Shown: piece after piece, positions 17,912-26,841 of the stretch | Position numbering within the stretch: the stretch's first letter is position 1 | Layout of the letters: each line of letters begins with the position of its first letter | Assembly (NCBI RefSeq): GCF_008710035.1 | Contig: NZ_VYKI01000024.1 | Span: forward strand, 15,507 to 51,625 | Origin: Stenotrophomonas cyclobalanopsidis | GTDB taxonomy: Bacteria > Pseudomonadota > Gammaproteobacteria > Xanthomonadales > Xanthomonadaceae | Reading direction: 5' to 3' | DNA length: 36,119 nucleotides | The notes under the pieces: generated by a model | The model's input: only the letters and a program-made list of their open reading frames with translations | Told to the model about the DNA's origin: nothing | The model's database searches: none | Made by a program: the position numbers and the translations under genes

Positions 17912-18601
17912 ATGCGCAGAGGGAGCGCCCCTATCGTGTCAACCGTGCGCCTAGCTAGCAGCCCATTGGCCTTGGACATCGCCACAATCGACCGCTTTCT
18001 GGCTCACAGCCACAGGCGGCGGTACCCCACCCGGACTGACGTCTTCCGCCCAGGAGACCCGGCGGGGACCCTGTACTACGTCATCAGCGGCTCGGTTTCG
18101 ATCATGGCCGAGGAAGATGACGATCGCGAGCTGGTGCTGGGCTATTTCGGCGCAGGCGAGTTCGTCGGTGAGATGGGCCTGTTCGTGGAGTCGGACCGCC
18201 GCGAGGTGATCCTGCGCACGCGCACCGCCTGTGAGCTGGCTGAGATCAGCTACGAGCGCCTGCACCAGCTGTTCCTGGGCCCGCTCTCGGCCGACGCGCC
18301 GCGCCTGCTGTACGCGCTGGGCCAGCAGATCTCCAAGCGCCTGCTCGATACCAGCCGCAAGGCCAGCCGCCTGGCGTTCCTGGACGTGACCGACCGCATC
18401 GTGCGCACCCTGCACGATCTGGCCCAGGAGCCGGAATCGATGAGCCACCCGCAGGGCAGCCAGCTGCGCGTCTCGCGCCAGGAACTGGCGCGCCTGGTCG
18501 GCTGCTCGCGTGAAATGGCCGGCCGCGTGCTGAAGAAGCTGCAGACCGATGGCCTGCTGCATGCCCGCGGCAAGACCGTGGTGCTGTACGGCACCCGTTG
18601 A
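17912..18601 (+). CDS. clp: CRP-like regulator Clp
   Basis: Clp is the Xanthomonadaceae CRP homologue, a global virulence regulator that binds c-di-GMP rather than cAMP and leaves DNA when it does. Residues from FLAHSHRRRYPTRTDVFRPG onward are near-identical to Xanthomonas Clp: cyclic-nucleotide fold with ELVLGYFGAGEFVGEMGLF, a dimer helix and an HTH with VSRQELARLVGCSREMAGRVL. The start is uncertain: ATG 17912 fits Xanthomonas length, while GTG 17936 has a better-placed GGGAG (17921-17925). It diverges from speD and is followed by a TSUP permease gene. Confidence 0.93.
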   Translation: MRRGSAPIVSTVRLASSPLALDIATIDRFLAHSHRRRYPTRTDVFRPGDPAGTLYYVISGSVSIMAEEDDDRELVLGYFGAGEFVGEMGLFVESDRREVILRTRTACELAEISYERLHQLFLGPLSADAPRLLYALGQQISKRLLDTSRKASRLAFLDVTDRIVRTLHDLAQEPESMSHPQGSQLRVSRQELARLVGCSREMAGRVLKKLQTDGLLHARGKTVVLYGTR

Positions 18602-18610
18602 TCGATGCGT

Positions 18611-18632
18611 GTCCGCCGGGCAACGCCCGGCG
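18611..18632 (+). terminator. GC-rich hairpin after clp
   Basis: GCCGGGC and GCCCGGC pair around AA, starting about ten bases after the clp stop. It has no T run and may be a repeat relic as much as a terminator. Confidence 0.4.
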
Positions 18633-18695
18633 GCTCCGCGGACGTGCGACCTGCCATCGCACGCCCCGCACACGAGCATCCGCTAGGCTCGGTGC

Positions 18696-19457
18696 ATGGA
18701 ACTGAGCAGCGAATTCTGGTGGTTCATCCTCATCGGCCTCGGCGCACAGCTGGTCGATGGCGCGCTGGGCATGGCCTTCGGCCTGGTGTCATCGTCGGTG
18801 ATGCTGGCGATGGGCATCCCGCCGGCGCAGGCCAGTGCGGCCATCCACACCGCCGAAGTGTTCACCACCGGCGCCTCGGGCGTGTCGCATCTGGTCGCCG
18901 GCAATGTCGATAAACGCCTGTTCTTCCGCCTCGCCATTCCCGGCGCGGTGGGCGGTGCGGTGGGCGCCTACGGGCTGACCCAGCTGCCCGGCGACGTGAT
19001 CCGCCCGCTGATCTACCTCTACCTGCTGGTGCTGGCCATCCTCATCCTGGCCCGCGCTGCGGGGCAGCTGATGCCCAAGGGCGAGGTCAAGCGGGTGCCC
19101 GTGCTGGGCTTCGTGGCCGGCTTCCTTGATGCCAGCGGCGGCGGTGGCTGGGGTCCGGTGGCCACCTCCACCCTGCTCGCCCGGGGCGGCCAGGCACGCA
19201 CCACCATCGGCACGGTGAACGCGTCCGAGTTCGTGGTGACCCTGACGGTGTCGGCCACCTTCCTGATGTCGATGGGCCTGCATCACCTGCAGATCGTGGC
19301 CGGCCTGCTGATCGGCGGCATGATGGCCGCGCCGGTGGCGGCGCTGCTGGTGAAGCGGCTGAAGGAGCGCTGGGTGCTGGTGGCGGTGGGCGTGCTGGTG
19401 CTGGCCATCAGCCTGTTCCAGATCGGCCATGCGCTGACCGGGTACCTGGGGCGCTGA
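18696..19457 (+). CDS. TSUP family permease (TauE/SafE-like)
   Basis: A 253-residue membrane protein of the TSUP family, whose members move sulfite, sulfoacetate or related organosulfur anions. It shows two homologous halves. The first has GLGAQLVDGALGMAFGLVSS and the second GFVAGFLDASGGGGWGPVAT, the paired motifs of the family. About eight membrane helices are visible. The start ATG 18696 fits the N-terminal MELSSEFWWFILIG helix. No sulfur-metabolism genes are nearby, so the substrate is open. Confidence 0.87.
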   Translation: MELSSEFWWFILIGLGAQLVDGALGMAFGLVSSSVMLAMGIPPAQASAAIHTAEVFTTGASGVSHLVAGNVDKRLFFRLAIPGAVGGAVGAYGLTQLPGDVIRPLIYLYLLVLAILILARAAGQLMPKGEVKRVPVLGFVAGFLDASGGGGWGPVATSTLLARGGQARTTIGTVNASEFVVTLTVSATFLMSMGLHHLQIVAGLLIGGMMAAPVAALLVKRLKERWVLVAVGVLVLAISLFQIGHALTGYLGR

Positions 19458-19463
19458 TTGATC

Positions 19464-19522
19464 GCCGGGCATGGCCCGGCGCTACCCCTACCCGCATCGG
19501 TAGCGCCGGGCCACGCCCGGCG
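19464..19522. repeat. Inverted pair of GTAG palindromes
   Basis: GCCGGGC-AT-GGCCCGGC ending CTAC (19464-19485) faces GTAG followed by GCCGGGC-CAC-GCCCGGC (19500-19522). The pair fills the gap between convergent genes and could act as a terminator for both. Confidence 0.8.
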
Positions 19523-19550
19523 AATCCATCACCGTGCGATGGGCTCAGCC

Positions 19551-20267
19551 TCAGGCCTTGTCGCCGCCGCGGTCCACGCAGCCCCAGTTGAGGATGCGGG
19601 TGCCGACCGGCAGCACGCTGCGGAAGAACGCGACCTTGCCCGGCTTCGGGTTCACCACCACCGGGGCCATGGCCGCCAGCAGCAGCGGCAGGTCGGCGGT
19701 GCTGTCCGAATAGGCGATGTCGATCTGCCCGTAGCCGCGTTCGCGCAGCATGCGCATCTTTTCTTCGTTGTGGCAGTGGCGGGTCGGGCCGACCCCGCCC
19801 AGGCGCGGGCCGACCTCGGTGCCGATCACCGGCACGTCCTGGTGGGCCACGAAGCCGAGGATGGCGCGCGCCAGCTCCGGCGGTGCGCCGGTGGCGACGA
19901 CCACGCGGTCGCCCTTGGCCCGGTGCGCGGCGAACACTTCCAGCGCCTGCGGCAGCAGCTTGGCGCGCATCTGCGCCTCGTTGCGCAGCACGTAGGCGTC
20001 AATGACCTTGTTGAAGTCACGCGCCCGGTGCAGGCCGAAGCTGCCGATCCACACATAGACCGAAATGCCGGCGCGGCGAGTCGGCAGCATCGCCACCATC
20101 GGCCCGGCGATCGGCGTCACCAGCAGCGCGGCCAGCATGCGCAGGGGATTGCGCTTGATCAGCGAGGCGAACAGGTGGGTGCCCGAATCGCCGTCGTAGA
20201 GGGTGTGGTCGAAGTCGAAGACCACCAGCGGCGCATCCTCGCGCGGCGTTGGATAGTGCGTTGTCAT
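19551..20267 (-). CDS. HAD-IB family phosphatase
   Basis: A 238-residue HAD phosphatase. The nucleophile motif is [13 protein letters not shown], motif II is [11 protein letters not shown], the lysine is in HNEEKMRML, and motif IV is [12 protein letters not shown]. The helical cap contains a hydrophobic segment ([18 protein letters not shown]) that suggests membrane association, as in phosphatidylglycerophosphate phosphatase PgpC (YfhB). Phosphoserine or a lipid phosphate are both possible substrates. Its ATG overlaps the trpC stop by three bases (TCAT on the plus strand), so it is translationally coupled to trpC. Confidence 0.85.
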   Translation of the reverse strand: MTTHYPTPREDAPLVVFDFDHTLYDGDSGTHLFASLIKRNPLRMLAALLVTPIAGPMVAMLPTRRAGISVYVWIGSFGLHRARDFNKVIDAYVLRNEAQMRAKLLPQALEVFAAHRAKGDRVVVATGAPPELARAILGFVAHQDVPVIGTEVGPRLGGVGPTRHCHNEEKMRMLRERGYGQIDIAYSDSTADLPLLLAAMAPVVVNPKPGKVAFFRSVLPVGTRILNWGCVDRGGDKA

Positions 20268-21058
20268 GCCGCGAAGAATAGCTGACGCAGGCCCTCGCCC
20301 GGCTCTTCCACGCGCATGAAGGCCTCGCCGACCAGGAACGCATGGATGCCGGCGTCGCGCATCAGGGCCACGTCCTGCGGGCCGAGGATGCCGCTTTCGG
20401 TCACCAGCAGGCGGTCGCGCGGCACCGCTTTCTGCATGTCCAGGGTGGTCTGCAGCGAGACCTCGAAGGTGCGCAGGTTGCGGTTGTTGATGCCGATCAT
20501 CGGCGCCGGCACCTGCAGCGCGCGCTCCAGTTCGTCGATGTCATGCACTTCCACCAGCACGTCCATGCCCAGCGACAGGGCCAGTTCGGACAGGGTGGCC
20601 AGCTGGGTGTCGTCCAGCGCGGCGACGATCAGCAAGATGCAGTCGGCGCCCAGCACGCGCGCCTCGTACACCTGGTAGGCGTCAATCACGAAGTCCTTGC
20701 GCAGCACCGGCAGCGTGCAGGCCTCGCGGGCCTGCTGCAGGTAAGCATCGGCGCCCTGGAAGAAATCGACGTCGGTCAGCACCGACAGACAGCTGGCGCC
20801 ACCGAACTCGTAGCTGACGGCGATGTCGGCCGGGCGGAAGTCCGGGCGGATGACGCCCTTGGACGGGCTGGCCTTCTTCACCTCGGCGATGACCGCCGGG
20901 TCGCCGTTGGCCACGGCCGCCTGCAGGGCGCTCACGAAGCCACGGACCGGCGGGGCACTGGCCAGGGCGGCCTGCAGCGCCTCCAGCGGGCGCTGGGCGC
21001 GGCGCTGGGCCACTTCTTCGGCCTTGCGGGCCAGGATCGTCTGCAGGATGTCGCTCAT
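20264..21058 (-). CDS. trpC: Indole-3-glycerol phosphate synthase
   Basis: A 264-residue TIM barrel that converts CdRP to indole-3-glycerol phosphate in tryptophan synthesis. Catalytic strands are clear: [16 protein letters not shown] (Glu and Lys), [41 protein letters not shown] and VTESGI. It is monofunctional, not fused to TrpF. ATG 21058 ([12 protein letters not shown]) is the family start; an upstream in-frame ATG at 21106 gives an unlikely extension. It follows trpD by 74 bp on the same strand. Confidence 0.97.
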   Translation of the reverse strand: MSDILQTILARKAEEVAQRRAQRPLEALQAALASAPPVRGFVSALQAAVANGDPAVIAEVKKASPSKGVIRPDFRPADIAVSYEFGGASCLSVLTDVDFFQGADAYLQQAREACTLPVLRKDFVIDAYQVYEARVLGADCILLIVAALDDTQLATLSELALSLGMDVLVEVHDIDELERALQVPAPMIGINNRNLRTFEVSLQTTLDMQKAVPRDRLLVTESGILGPQDVALMRDAGIHAFLVGEAFMRVEEPGEGLRQLFFAA

Positions 21059-21132
21059 CGTCGTCGGTTCAATGCGGGGGCGGTGAGGACGGCCATTATC
21101 GGCCATCGGGTGGGTCTGGCTGAACCGCGCGC

Positions 21133-22164
21133 TCAGGCAACCAGCGCGCGGGTGGTATCAACGTACTGCTGCAGGCGCTGGCGGGCGCTGCCGCTGGCGA
21201 TGGCGGCGCGGGCGCGGGCCAGGCCGTCGCCGATGTCGCTGGCCACGCCGGCCACGTACAGGGCCGCGCCAGCGTTCAGGGCGACGATGTCCAGCGCCGG
21301 GCCCGGCGTGTTGTCCAGCACCGCGCGCAGCATCTGGATGGACTGCTCGGGGCTGTCCACGCGCAGGTTGCGGCTGGCCGACATGGCGATGCCGAAGTCT
21401 TCCGGGTGGATCTCGTACTCGCGCACCTTGCCGTCGCGCAGCTCGCCCACCAGGGTGCCGGCGCCCAGCGAGATCTCGTCCATGTTGTCGCGGCCCCAGA
21501 CCACCATCGCGCGCTCGGTGCCCAGTTCGCGCAGCACGCGCGCCTGGATGCCCACCAGATCTGGATGGAACACGCCCATCAGCACCGCCGGTGCACTGGC
21601 CGGGTTGGTCAGCGGGCCGAGGATGTTGAAGATGGTGCGCACGCCCATCTCGCGGCGGACCGGCGCGACGACCTTCATCGAGGGGTGGTGGATCGGCGCG
21701 AACATGAAGCCGATGCCGGTCTGTTCGATGGCCGCTGCCACCTGGGCCGGCTGCAGTTCGATGGCCGCGCCCAGCGCTTCCACCGCATCGGCGCTGCCGG
21801 ACTTGGACGACACGCTGCGGTTGCCGTGCTTGGCCACGCGCGCACCGGCAGCGGCGGCGACGAACATCGCGCAGGTCGAGATGTTGAAGGTGTGCGAGCC
21901 ATCGCCCCCGGTGCCGACGATGTCGACGAGGTGGGTGGTATCGGCCACCGGCACCGCCAGCGCGAATTCGCGCATGACCGTGGCCGCCGCGGCAATCTCG
22001 TCGATGGTTTCCTTCTTCACCCGCAGGCCGGTGAGGATGGCGGCGGTCATCATCGGCGAGACATCGCCGCGCATGATCTGCCGCATCAGGTCGACCATTT
22101 CGTCGAAGAAGATTTCGCGGTGCTCGATGGTGCGTTGCAGGGCTTCCTGGGGGGAGAAGCTCAT
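21133..22164 (-). CDS. trpD: Anthranilate phosphoribosyltransferase
   Basis: A 343-residue enzyme that adds the phosphoribosyl group from PRPP to anthranilate. The PRPP-binding loop is [17 protein letters not shown], followed by [21 protein letters not shown] and the late catalytic segment ([14 protein letters not shown]). It is a separate protein, not a TrpGD fusion. The start ATG 22164 has GGAG a few bases upstream. It follows trpG by 16 bp. Confidence 0.97.
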   Translation of the reverse strand: MSFSPQEALQRTIEHREIFFDEMVDLMRQIMRGDVSPMMTAAILTGLRVKKETIDEIAAAATVMREFALAVPVADTTHLVDIVGTGGDGSHTFNISTCAMFVAAAAGARVAKHGNRSVSSKSGSADAVEALGAAIELQPAQVAAAIEQTGIGFMFAPIHHPSMKVVAPVRREMGVRTIFNILGPLTNPASAPAVLMGVFHPDLVGIQARVLRELGTERAMVVWGRDNMDEISLGAGTLVGELRDGKVREYEIHPEDFGIAMSASRNLRVDSPEQSIQMLRAVLDNTPGPALDIVALNAGAALYVAGVASDIGDGLARARAAIASGSARQRLQQYVDTTRALVA

Positions 22165-22180
22165 CGGAATGCTCCTTGGA

Positions 22181-22768
22181 TCAGGCCGCCGGGCGCTGCA
22201 GGAAATTGCGCAGCAGGGCGTGGCCGTGTTCGGTGAGGATGGATTCGGGGTGGAACTGCACGCCTTCCACCGGGAACTGGCGATGGCGCAGGCCCATGAT
22301 CTCTTCGATCGAGCCGTCCTTGTTCTCGGTCCAGGCGGTCACTTCCAGCGCGTCGGGCAGGCTGTGCTTGTCCACCACCAGCGAGTGGTAGCGGGTGGCC
22401 TGGTAACGGTCCGGCAGGCCGGCGAACACGCCCTTGCCTTCATGTCGGATGGGCGAGGTCTTGCCGTGCATGATGTTGCCGGCGCGGATGACCGTGCCGC
22501 CGTAGACCTGGCCGATGCCCTGGTGGCCCAGGCACACGCCGAGGATGGGCGTGGTCGGGCCGAGGCGCTGGATCAGCTCCAGCGACACGCCCGCTTCGTT
22601 GGGCGTGCACGGCCCGGGCGAGATGACGATGCGTTCGGGTTTCTGCGCGGCGATCTCGTCCACGCTCATCGCATCGTTGCGCACCACCTTGACCTCGGCG
22701 CCCAGCGTCTGCAGGTACTGCACGAGGTTGTAGGTGAAGCTGTCGTAGTTGTCGATCATCCACAACAT
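22181..22768 (-). CDS. trpG: Anthranilate synthase glutamine amidotransferase subunit
   Basis: A 195-residue class I glutaminase that feeds ammonia to TrpE. It starts [19 protein letters not shown] and has the nucleophile in [15 protein letters not shown], with His and Glu of the triad in [11 protein letters not shown] 22768 is preceded by the SIMPL gene stop at 22771 with only two bases between, so the two are coupled. Because only one trpE-pabB type gene is here, it may also serve folate synthesis. Confidence 0.97.
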   Translation of the reverse strand: MLWMIDNYDSFTYNLVQYLQTLGAEVKVVRNDAMSVDEIAAQKPERIVISPGPCTPNEAGVSLELIQRLGPTTPILGVCLGHQGIGQVYGGTVIRAGNIMHGKTSPIRHEGKGVFAGLPDRYQATRYHSLVVDKHSLPDALEVTAWTENKDGSIEEIMGLRHRQFPVEGVQFHPESILTEHGHALLRNFLQRPAA

Positions 22769-22770
22769 GG

Positions 22771-23541
22771 TCAGGTTCCGTCGCTTATCAGGAAAATGGC
22801 GTACACGTTTTCGGTGTAGGTGATGGGGCCGGCTTCGACCGACTCGCGCAGGCGGGAGCCCGTGGCCTCGATGCTGTTCTGCGGCGCGGGCGGCGCGGGC
22901 GGGGTGATCATGTCGTCGGCGCGAGGCCAATTGCCAGCCTGCACGCCGTAGGCAAAGCTCGGCGCCACATCGGAAATGCTGTACAGGCCGCGCACGCTCG
23001 TTCCATAGGCCTTGGCCAGGCCCTGCGCGGACTCGCGGGTCTGGGCTGCCGCCTCGCCCTTGAGTTCGCGGCGCAGCGCCACTTCATCTGAGTAGGTCGG
23101 GGCCATGCTGCTGACCTGTACGTTTTCGTTGGCCTTCAGCGCGCCCAGCACGTCCTGCATCGCCTTCACGCTGGCGAAGCTGGCACGCAGCTGGCGCGAC
23201 ACGCGGGTGCCGATGAAGACCTGCCGGTTCTGCTCATAACGCGTCGCTGGGCCGATCCGCAGGTTGTCCGCACGCACGCTGCCCTCCACCGCCTTGTTCT
23301 GCTTGAACAGCGCCAGCACGCGGGCAACGTTGTCCTGCACGCGGCGGCGCGCCGCATCGGCATCCATGTCGGTCTCTTCAATGTTCAACTGCAGGCCGAA
23401 CCGATCCGGCATCACCGTGCGGGTGCCCTGCCCCTTCACCAGCAGGTGCGGCTGCGAGGGAAGGGTGTTGGCCTGCGCCCATGCAGACGGGGCCATCGTG
23501 GCCAGCAGCGACGACCACAGCAATGCGCTCAGCAGCTTCAT
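22771..23541 (-). CDS. SIMPL domain (DUF541) periplasmic protein
   Basis: A 256-residue exported protein. A signal peptide ([22 protein letters not shown]) ends at AWAQA. The mature part is a SIMPL/DUF541 domain: [20 protein letters not shown] opening strand, a long helix with [13 protein letters not shown], and the repeated strand-helix pattern of the family. SIMPL proteins are periplasmic and linked to stress tolerance; no enzymatic role is settled. Its stop is two bases from the trpG start, which ties it to the tryptophan operon transcript. ATG 23541 is fixed by the signal peptide. Confidence 0.85.
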   Translation of the reverse strand: MKLLSALLWSSLLATMAPSAWAQANTLPSQPHLLVKGQGTRTVMPDRFGLQLNIEETDMDADAARRRVQDNVARVLALFKQNKAVEGSVRADNLRIGPATRYEQNRQVFIGTRVSRQLRASFASVKAMQDVLGALKANENVQVSSMAPTYSDEVALRRELKGEAAAQTRESAQGLAKAYGTSVRGLYSISDVAPSFAYGVQAGNWPRADDMITPPAPPAPQNSIEATGSRLRESVEAGPITYTENVYAIFLISDGT

Positions 23542-23573
23542 GCGGTACTCCTTGTCTAGGAAGGGAGCAAAGA

Positions 23574-23597
23574 GACGGCCGCACCATGGCGGCCGTC
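23574..23597 (-). terminator. Hairpin upstream of the SIMPL gene
   Basis: GACGGCCGC and GCGGCCGTC form a perfect 9-bp stem with loop ACCATG. On the minus strand TCTTTGCTCCC follows. It could end trpE or ATPase transcripts before the SIMPL-trpGDC-HAD unit, but the T tract is weak. Confidence 0.5.
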
Positions 23598-23675
23598 CAA
23601 GAATCCCACCCCTCATAGAGCGGCGGGCCGAGTCTTTCGCTGAGCGAAAACTACGCTATCAAATTTTCATCAGAA

Positions 23676-25172
23676 TTAATCTTCGTCATCATTCGATCCC
23701 GCCATTTCAAAGGCGGCCCCTCGCGTCACATCCAAGCCAAAACTGAAGAAGAATGGAATAGTCCACATGTCAACGCCAGAACGCGTTCGCTTGTACATGA
23801 ATCCAATTCGAAGCAACTGACTCAACACATTCGCCCAATCCTTTCCGAGGAGAGCCGCGAGAGTTGCCTCATTGTGATCCGCCTTCCCGCCTCTGAACTT
23901 TTCGATTGCACTCCGCAGATCAGGATACTCTGCATAGATCCGCGTCTCGAGATTGTCCTTGGATATTTTTCTTACAGATTTCCTGATCGAGTCCTCATAG
24001 AGCAATGGACCATCCATTGAGGGAGATGGCTCTCTATTAAAATCTTCCAATTGATAAGTACGTGCCGCATCAACCGCATTAATTAGATCGCGAGGAGTCG
24101 CCACTCGATTACCATCTCGAAGCCGATCCACAATCCAGTCTATTGCGTCAGCAGCACGACCCTTATCGATCTTCTCGGGGAAGAGCCTATAGAATACAAG
24201 CTCTCTATTACGCTGCGACTGGACAAAATTTGCATCAGCTTGAGCAAATTCAGCCACCGTCCTATTTTCCACCAACCTGCGTACAAGCAAGTGCAAAAGA
24301 TCTTGAACTTCCCACTTAATCGGACCGGCCGTTTTACTGCGAACATGGGTCAATGCAGGAAAGCCCCCCATAGAGGTTACCCGATCAAAGACATCGTCTC
24401 GCAGGAAGATTTTTACCTTGAGATTTTGCCAATCACTCAAATCTCTGTAGGCAAGCAAAAGCCCCCGAAGCACAGCATTTTCTCTCGCCTCATCACCAAG
24501 CACGATTTCATCAAGCCGATCAAGAACGAGCCATACCCGCCTGTTTACAGAAGCAACGAGATCGTTGATAGAACTTATAATATCGTTAAATGGAATGGCA
24601 GCCGCACTCCCTCCTGCCACCAAAAGATTGTGATCGAACTCAAACGAAACTCCGGAAGTCCATTTGAGATCCACGTTCTTTAGCGCACGAGCCTTCGCAA
24701 CAGCAAAAGCAAAAGCTTGCTTCAGTCCACTGCCATCATCGAGGACAATTCCATACTTTGATATCGACTTTTGGACAGCGGCTTTTTGGTCTGATTCAGG
24801 AATTAGTTCTCTGCAATTTCGCCAAAATTGCGCGAGCAAGTAGAGACGCCATGCGACCCGCAGCTCATCATCATCGGGAAAATCCTCTTTCCTAATAGCT
24901 GCTAGAACGTCTCGAAACTCGGGATCTCCAGCAGGATTGGTGACCAGCCCAAATTTAACGTCTTTAATTTTCTCGTATCGCTGTTGATTACCGGTGACCT
25001 CCTTCCAGAGTGAGGACTTTCCGGCGCCCTTGGCCCCCAACACCACATCCTTTCGATCTGTTACCAGCTCAAATAGAATCGGGTGGCTAATGAAACATTG
25101 GTAAAGGAGCCGATCATGCTCGGCCACGCTTGCCCCAAGATCCATTGCTGCTAATACTTGTTCCTTCGACAT
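23676..25172 (-). CDS. Sll1717-like P-loop ATPase, AT-rich insertion
   Basis: A 498-residue NTPase. The N-terminal LGASVAEHDRLLYQCF leads into Walker A GAKGAGKSS (about 46-54), with Walker B VWLVLDRLDE at about 213-222. A mixed helical region and a winged-helix-like C-terminus (LRIGFMYKRTRSGVDMWTIP) follow. The pattern fits the Sll1717 P-loop ATPase family, STAND/KAP-like proteins often found in defence islands. Base composition is clearly lower in GC than its neighbours, with AT-rich codons, so it looks transferred. It sits 16 bp behind trpE with a strong AGGAGG and so should be read from the trpE transcript. No partner gene, phage gene or IS is adjacent. Function is inferred. Confidence 0.8.
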   Translation of the reverse strand: MSKEQVLAAMDLGASVAEHDRLLYQCFISHPILFELVTDRKDVVLGAKGAGKSSLWKEVTGNQQRYEKIKDVKFGLVTNPAGDPEFRDVLAAIRKEDFPDDDELRVAWRLYLLAQFWRNCRELIPESDQKAAVQKSISKYGIVLDDGSGLKQAFAFAVAKARALKNVDLKWTSGVSFEFDHNLLVAGGSAAAIPFNDIISSINDLVASVNRRVWLVLDRLDEIVLGDEARENAVLRGLLLAYRDLSDWQNLKVKIFLRDDVFDRVTSMGGFPALTHVRSKTAGPIKWEVQDLLHLLVRRLVENRTVAEFAQADANFVQSQRNRELVFYRLFPEKIDKGRAADAIDWIVDRLRDGNRVATPRDLINAVDAARTYQLEDFNREPSPSMDGPLLYEDSIRKSVRKISKDNLETRIYAEYPDLRSAIEKFRGGKADHNEATLAALLGKDWANVLSQLLRIGFMYKRTRSGVDMWTIPFFFSFGLDVTRGAAFEMAGSNDDED

Positions 25173-25188
25173 CCATTAACCTCCTCTG

Positions 25189-26679
25189 TTAAAGACCCTT
25201 GGCAGCCTGGGCGACGGCGCGGAACAGCGCGCGGCCCTTGTTCATCGTCTCGTCCCATTCCTTGTCCGGGTCCGAGTCGTAGACGATGCCGGCGCCGGCC
25301 TGCACGTACAGGCGGCCGTCCTTGATGACGGCGGTGCGGATGGCGATGGCGGTATCGGCATCGCCGTGCCAGCCGATGTAGCCGATGCTGCCGGCGTACA
25401 CATTGCGCTTGATCGGTTCCAGCTCGCGGATCACTTCCAGCGCGCGGATCTTCGGCGCACCGCTGACCGTGCCGGCCGGGAACGTGGCGCGCAGCACGTC
25501 GGCGTAGCTCAGGCCCGGCTGCAGCTGCCCGGTCACTTCGCTAACGATGTGCATGACGTGGCTGTAGCGCTCGATCACGAACTGCTCGCCCACTTCCACG
25601 GTGCCGGCCTTGGACACGCGGCCGGCATCGTTGCGGCCGAGGTCGATCAGCATCAGGTGCTCGGCGCGTTCCTTGGGATCGGCCAGCAGCTCGGCTTCCA
25701 GCGCCTGGTCCAGCTCCGGCGTCGCACCGCGCGGGCGGGTACCGGCAATCGGGCGCACGGTCACTTTGCCCACGCCGTCATCAGTATGTTGCAGGCGCAC
25801 CAGGATTTCCGGCGACGAACCGACCACCTGCAGGTCGCCGACATCGAGGAAATACATGTACGGCGAGGGGTTCAGTGCACGCAGCGCGCGGTACACATCC
25901 ACCGGGCGCGCCTTGAACGGCACGCTCAGGCGCTGGCTCAGCACCACCTGGAAGATGTCGCCGGCGCGGATGTATTCCTTGCTGCGCTGGACCGCATCGA
26001 CGAAACCTTCGCGGGTGAAACCGGAGATGAAATCGGATTCGTCCAGCACGTCGCTGGTCAGCGCCGCGGGATAGCCCGCACCCGGCGCACGCAACTTGGC
26101 GGTCAGGGCATCCAGGCGGGCCTGGGCCTGGTCGAACGCACCGTCGACGCGCGGGTCGGCATGCACGATCAGGTACAGGCGGCCCTTAAGGTTGTCGAAC
26201 ACCGCCAGCTCGTTGGAATCCAGCAGCAGGATGTCCGGCGTGCCCAGCTCGTCGCGGCCGGCCGGCGGGGCCAGGCGCGGCTCGATGTAGCCGATGCACT
26301 CGAAGCCGAACCAGCCGACCAGGCCACCAGTGAAGCCCGGCAGGCCGTCCAGCTTCGGCACCGAGTGGGCGCTGCGCAGCGCCTCGACCTCGGCGAAGGG
26401 ATCGGCCACTTCGCGGGTTTCCACCACCTGGCCGTCTTCACGCACGGTCAGGGTGTGGCCGTGGAAGGCGTACACGCGACGTGCCGGCAGGCCGATGATC
26501 GAGTAACGACCAAAGCGCTCGCCGCCTTCGACGGATTCAAACAGGTAGGTATTGGGGCCGTCGGCGAGCTTCAGATAGACCGAAAGCGGCGTGTCCAGGT
26601 CGGACAGCACTTCACGGACGACGGGGATATGGGTGTGGCCTTCAGCGGCCTGCTGCTGAAACTGAGCGAGCGAATTCAA
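25189..26679 (-). CDS. trpE: Anthranilate synthase component I
   Basis: A 496-residue chorismate-using enzyme, first step of tryptophan synthesis. The feedback site region LSVYLKLADG...YLFESVEGGERFGRYS and the catalytic core (VVLSQRLSVPF, VRPIAGTRPRG, MLIDLGRNDAGRVS, TFPAGTVSGAPK) are intact. I chose TTG 26679 because AAGGAAAG sits five to six bases upstream and family proteins begin near ...QFQQQAAEGHTHIPV; an ATG at 26727 would add 16 residues not seen in the family. No leader peptide or attenuator is obvious in the 158-bp upstream gap. trpG is 2.4 kb downstream rather than adjacent. Confidence 0.96.
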   Translation of the reverse strand: MNSLAQFQQQAAEGHTHIPVVREVLSDLDTPLSVYLKLADGPNTYLFESVEGGERFGRYSIIGLPARRVYAFHGHTLTVREDGQVVETREVADPFAEVEALRSAHSVPKLDGLPGFTGGLVGWFGFECIGYIEPRLAPPAGRDELGTPDILLLDSNELAVFDNLKGRLYLIVHADPRVDGAFDQAQARLDALTAKLRAPGAGYPAALTSDVLDESDFISGFTREGFVDAVQRSKEYIRAGDIFQVVLSQRLSVPFKARPVDVYRALRALNPSPYMYFLDVGDLQVVGSSPEILVRLQHTDDGVGKVTVRPIAGTRPRGATPELDQALEAELLADPKERAEHLMLIDLGRNDAGRVSKAGTVEVGEQFVIERYSHVMHIVSEVTGQLQPGLSYADVLRATFPAGTVSGAPKIRALEVIRELEPIKRNVYAGSIGYIGWHGDADTAIAIRTAVIKDGRLYVQAGAGIVYDSDPDKEWDETMNKGRALFRAVAQAAKGL

Positions 26680-26800
26680 GACGACTTTCCTTCCGGGACA
26701 CAGCGTTATGGGGGCGGACGACGGCAACGGGCCACCATCGCCACCAACGGCGTGCGGAAGAAAGGGTATGCGGGGTCGTCAGGCTGGACACCCGATGACT

Positions 26801-26841
26801 GTAGCGCAGCTTCGCCGGGAGGGAAACCCCGCCCTCGCTAC
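26801..26841 (-). terminator. GTAG-flanked hairpin at the end of the effector gene
   Basis: GTAGCG (26801-26806) and CGCTAC (26836-26841) pair, with a GAGGG/CCCTC inner stem on the minus strand. The minus-strand GTAG holds the effector stop codon. It lies between the effector and trpE, both on the minus strand, and could separate their transcripts. Confidence 0.5.

Noticed and set aside
20342..22819. 825-codon plus-strand open frame over trpC, trpD and trpG
   Set aside because: It is the mirror of three well-conserved tryptophan enzymes; no homology is visible in the plus frame.
23542..25188. Insertion sequence or integrase-linked island around the P-loop ATPase
   Set aside because: No transposase, integrase, terminal inverted repeats or target duplication could be seen at either edge.
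26680..26837. Tryptophan leader peptide and attenuator
   Set aside because: No short open frame with tandem Trp codons and no terminator/antiterminator pair was seen upstream of trpE.
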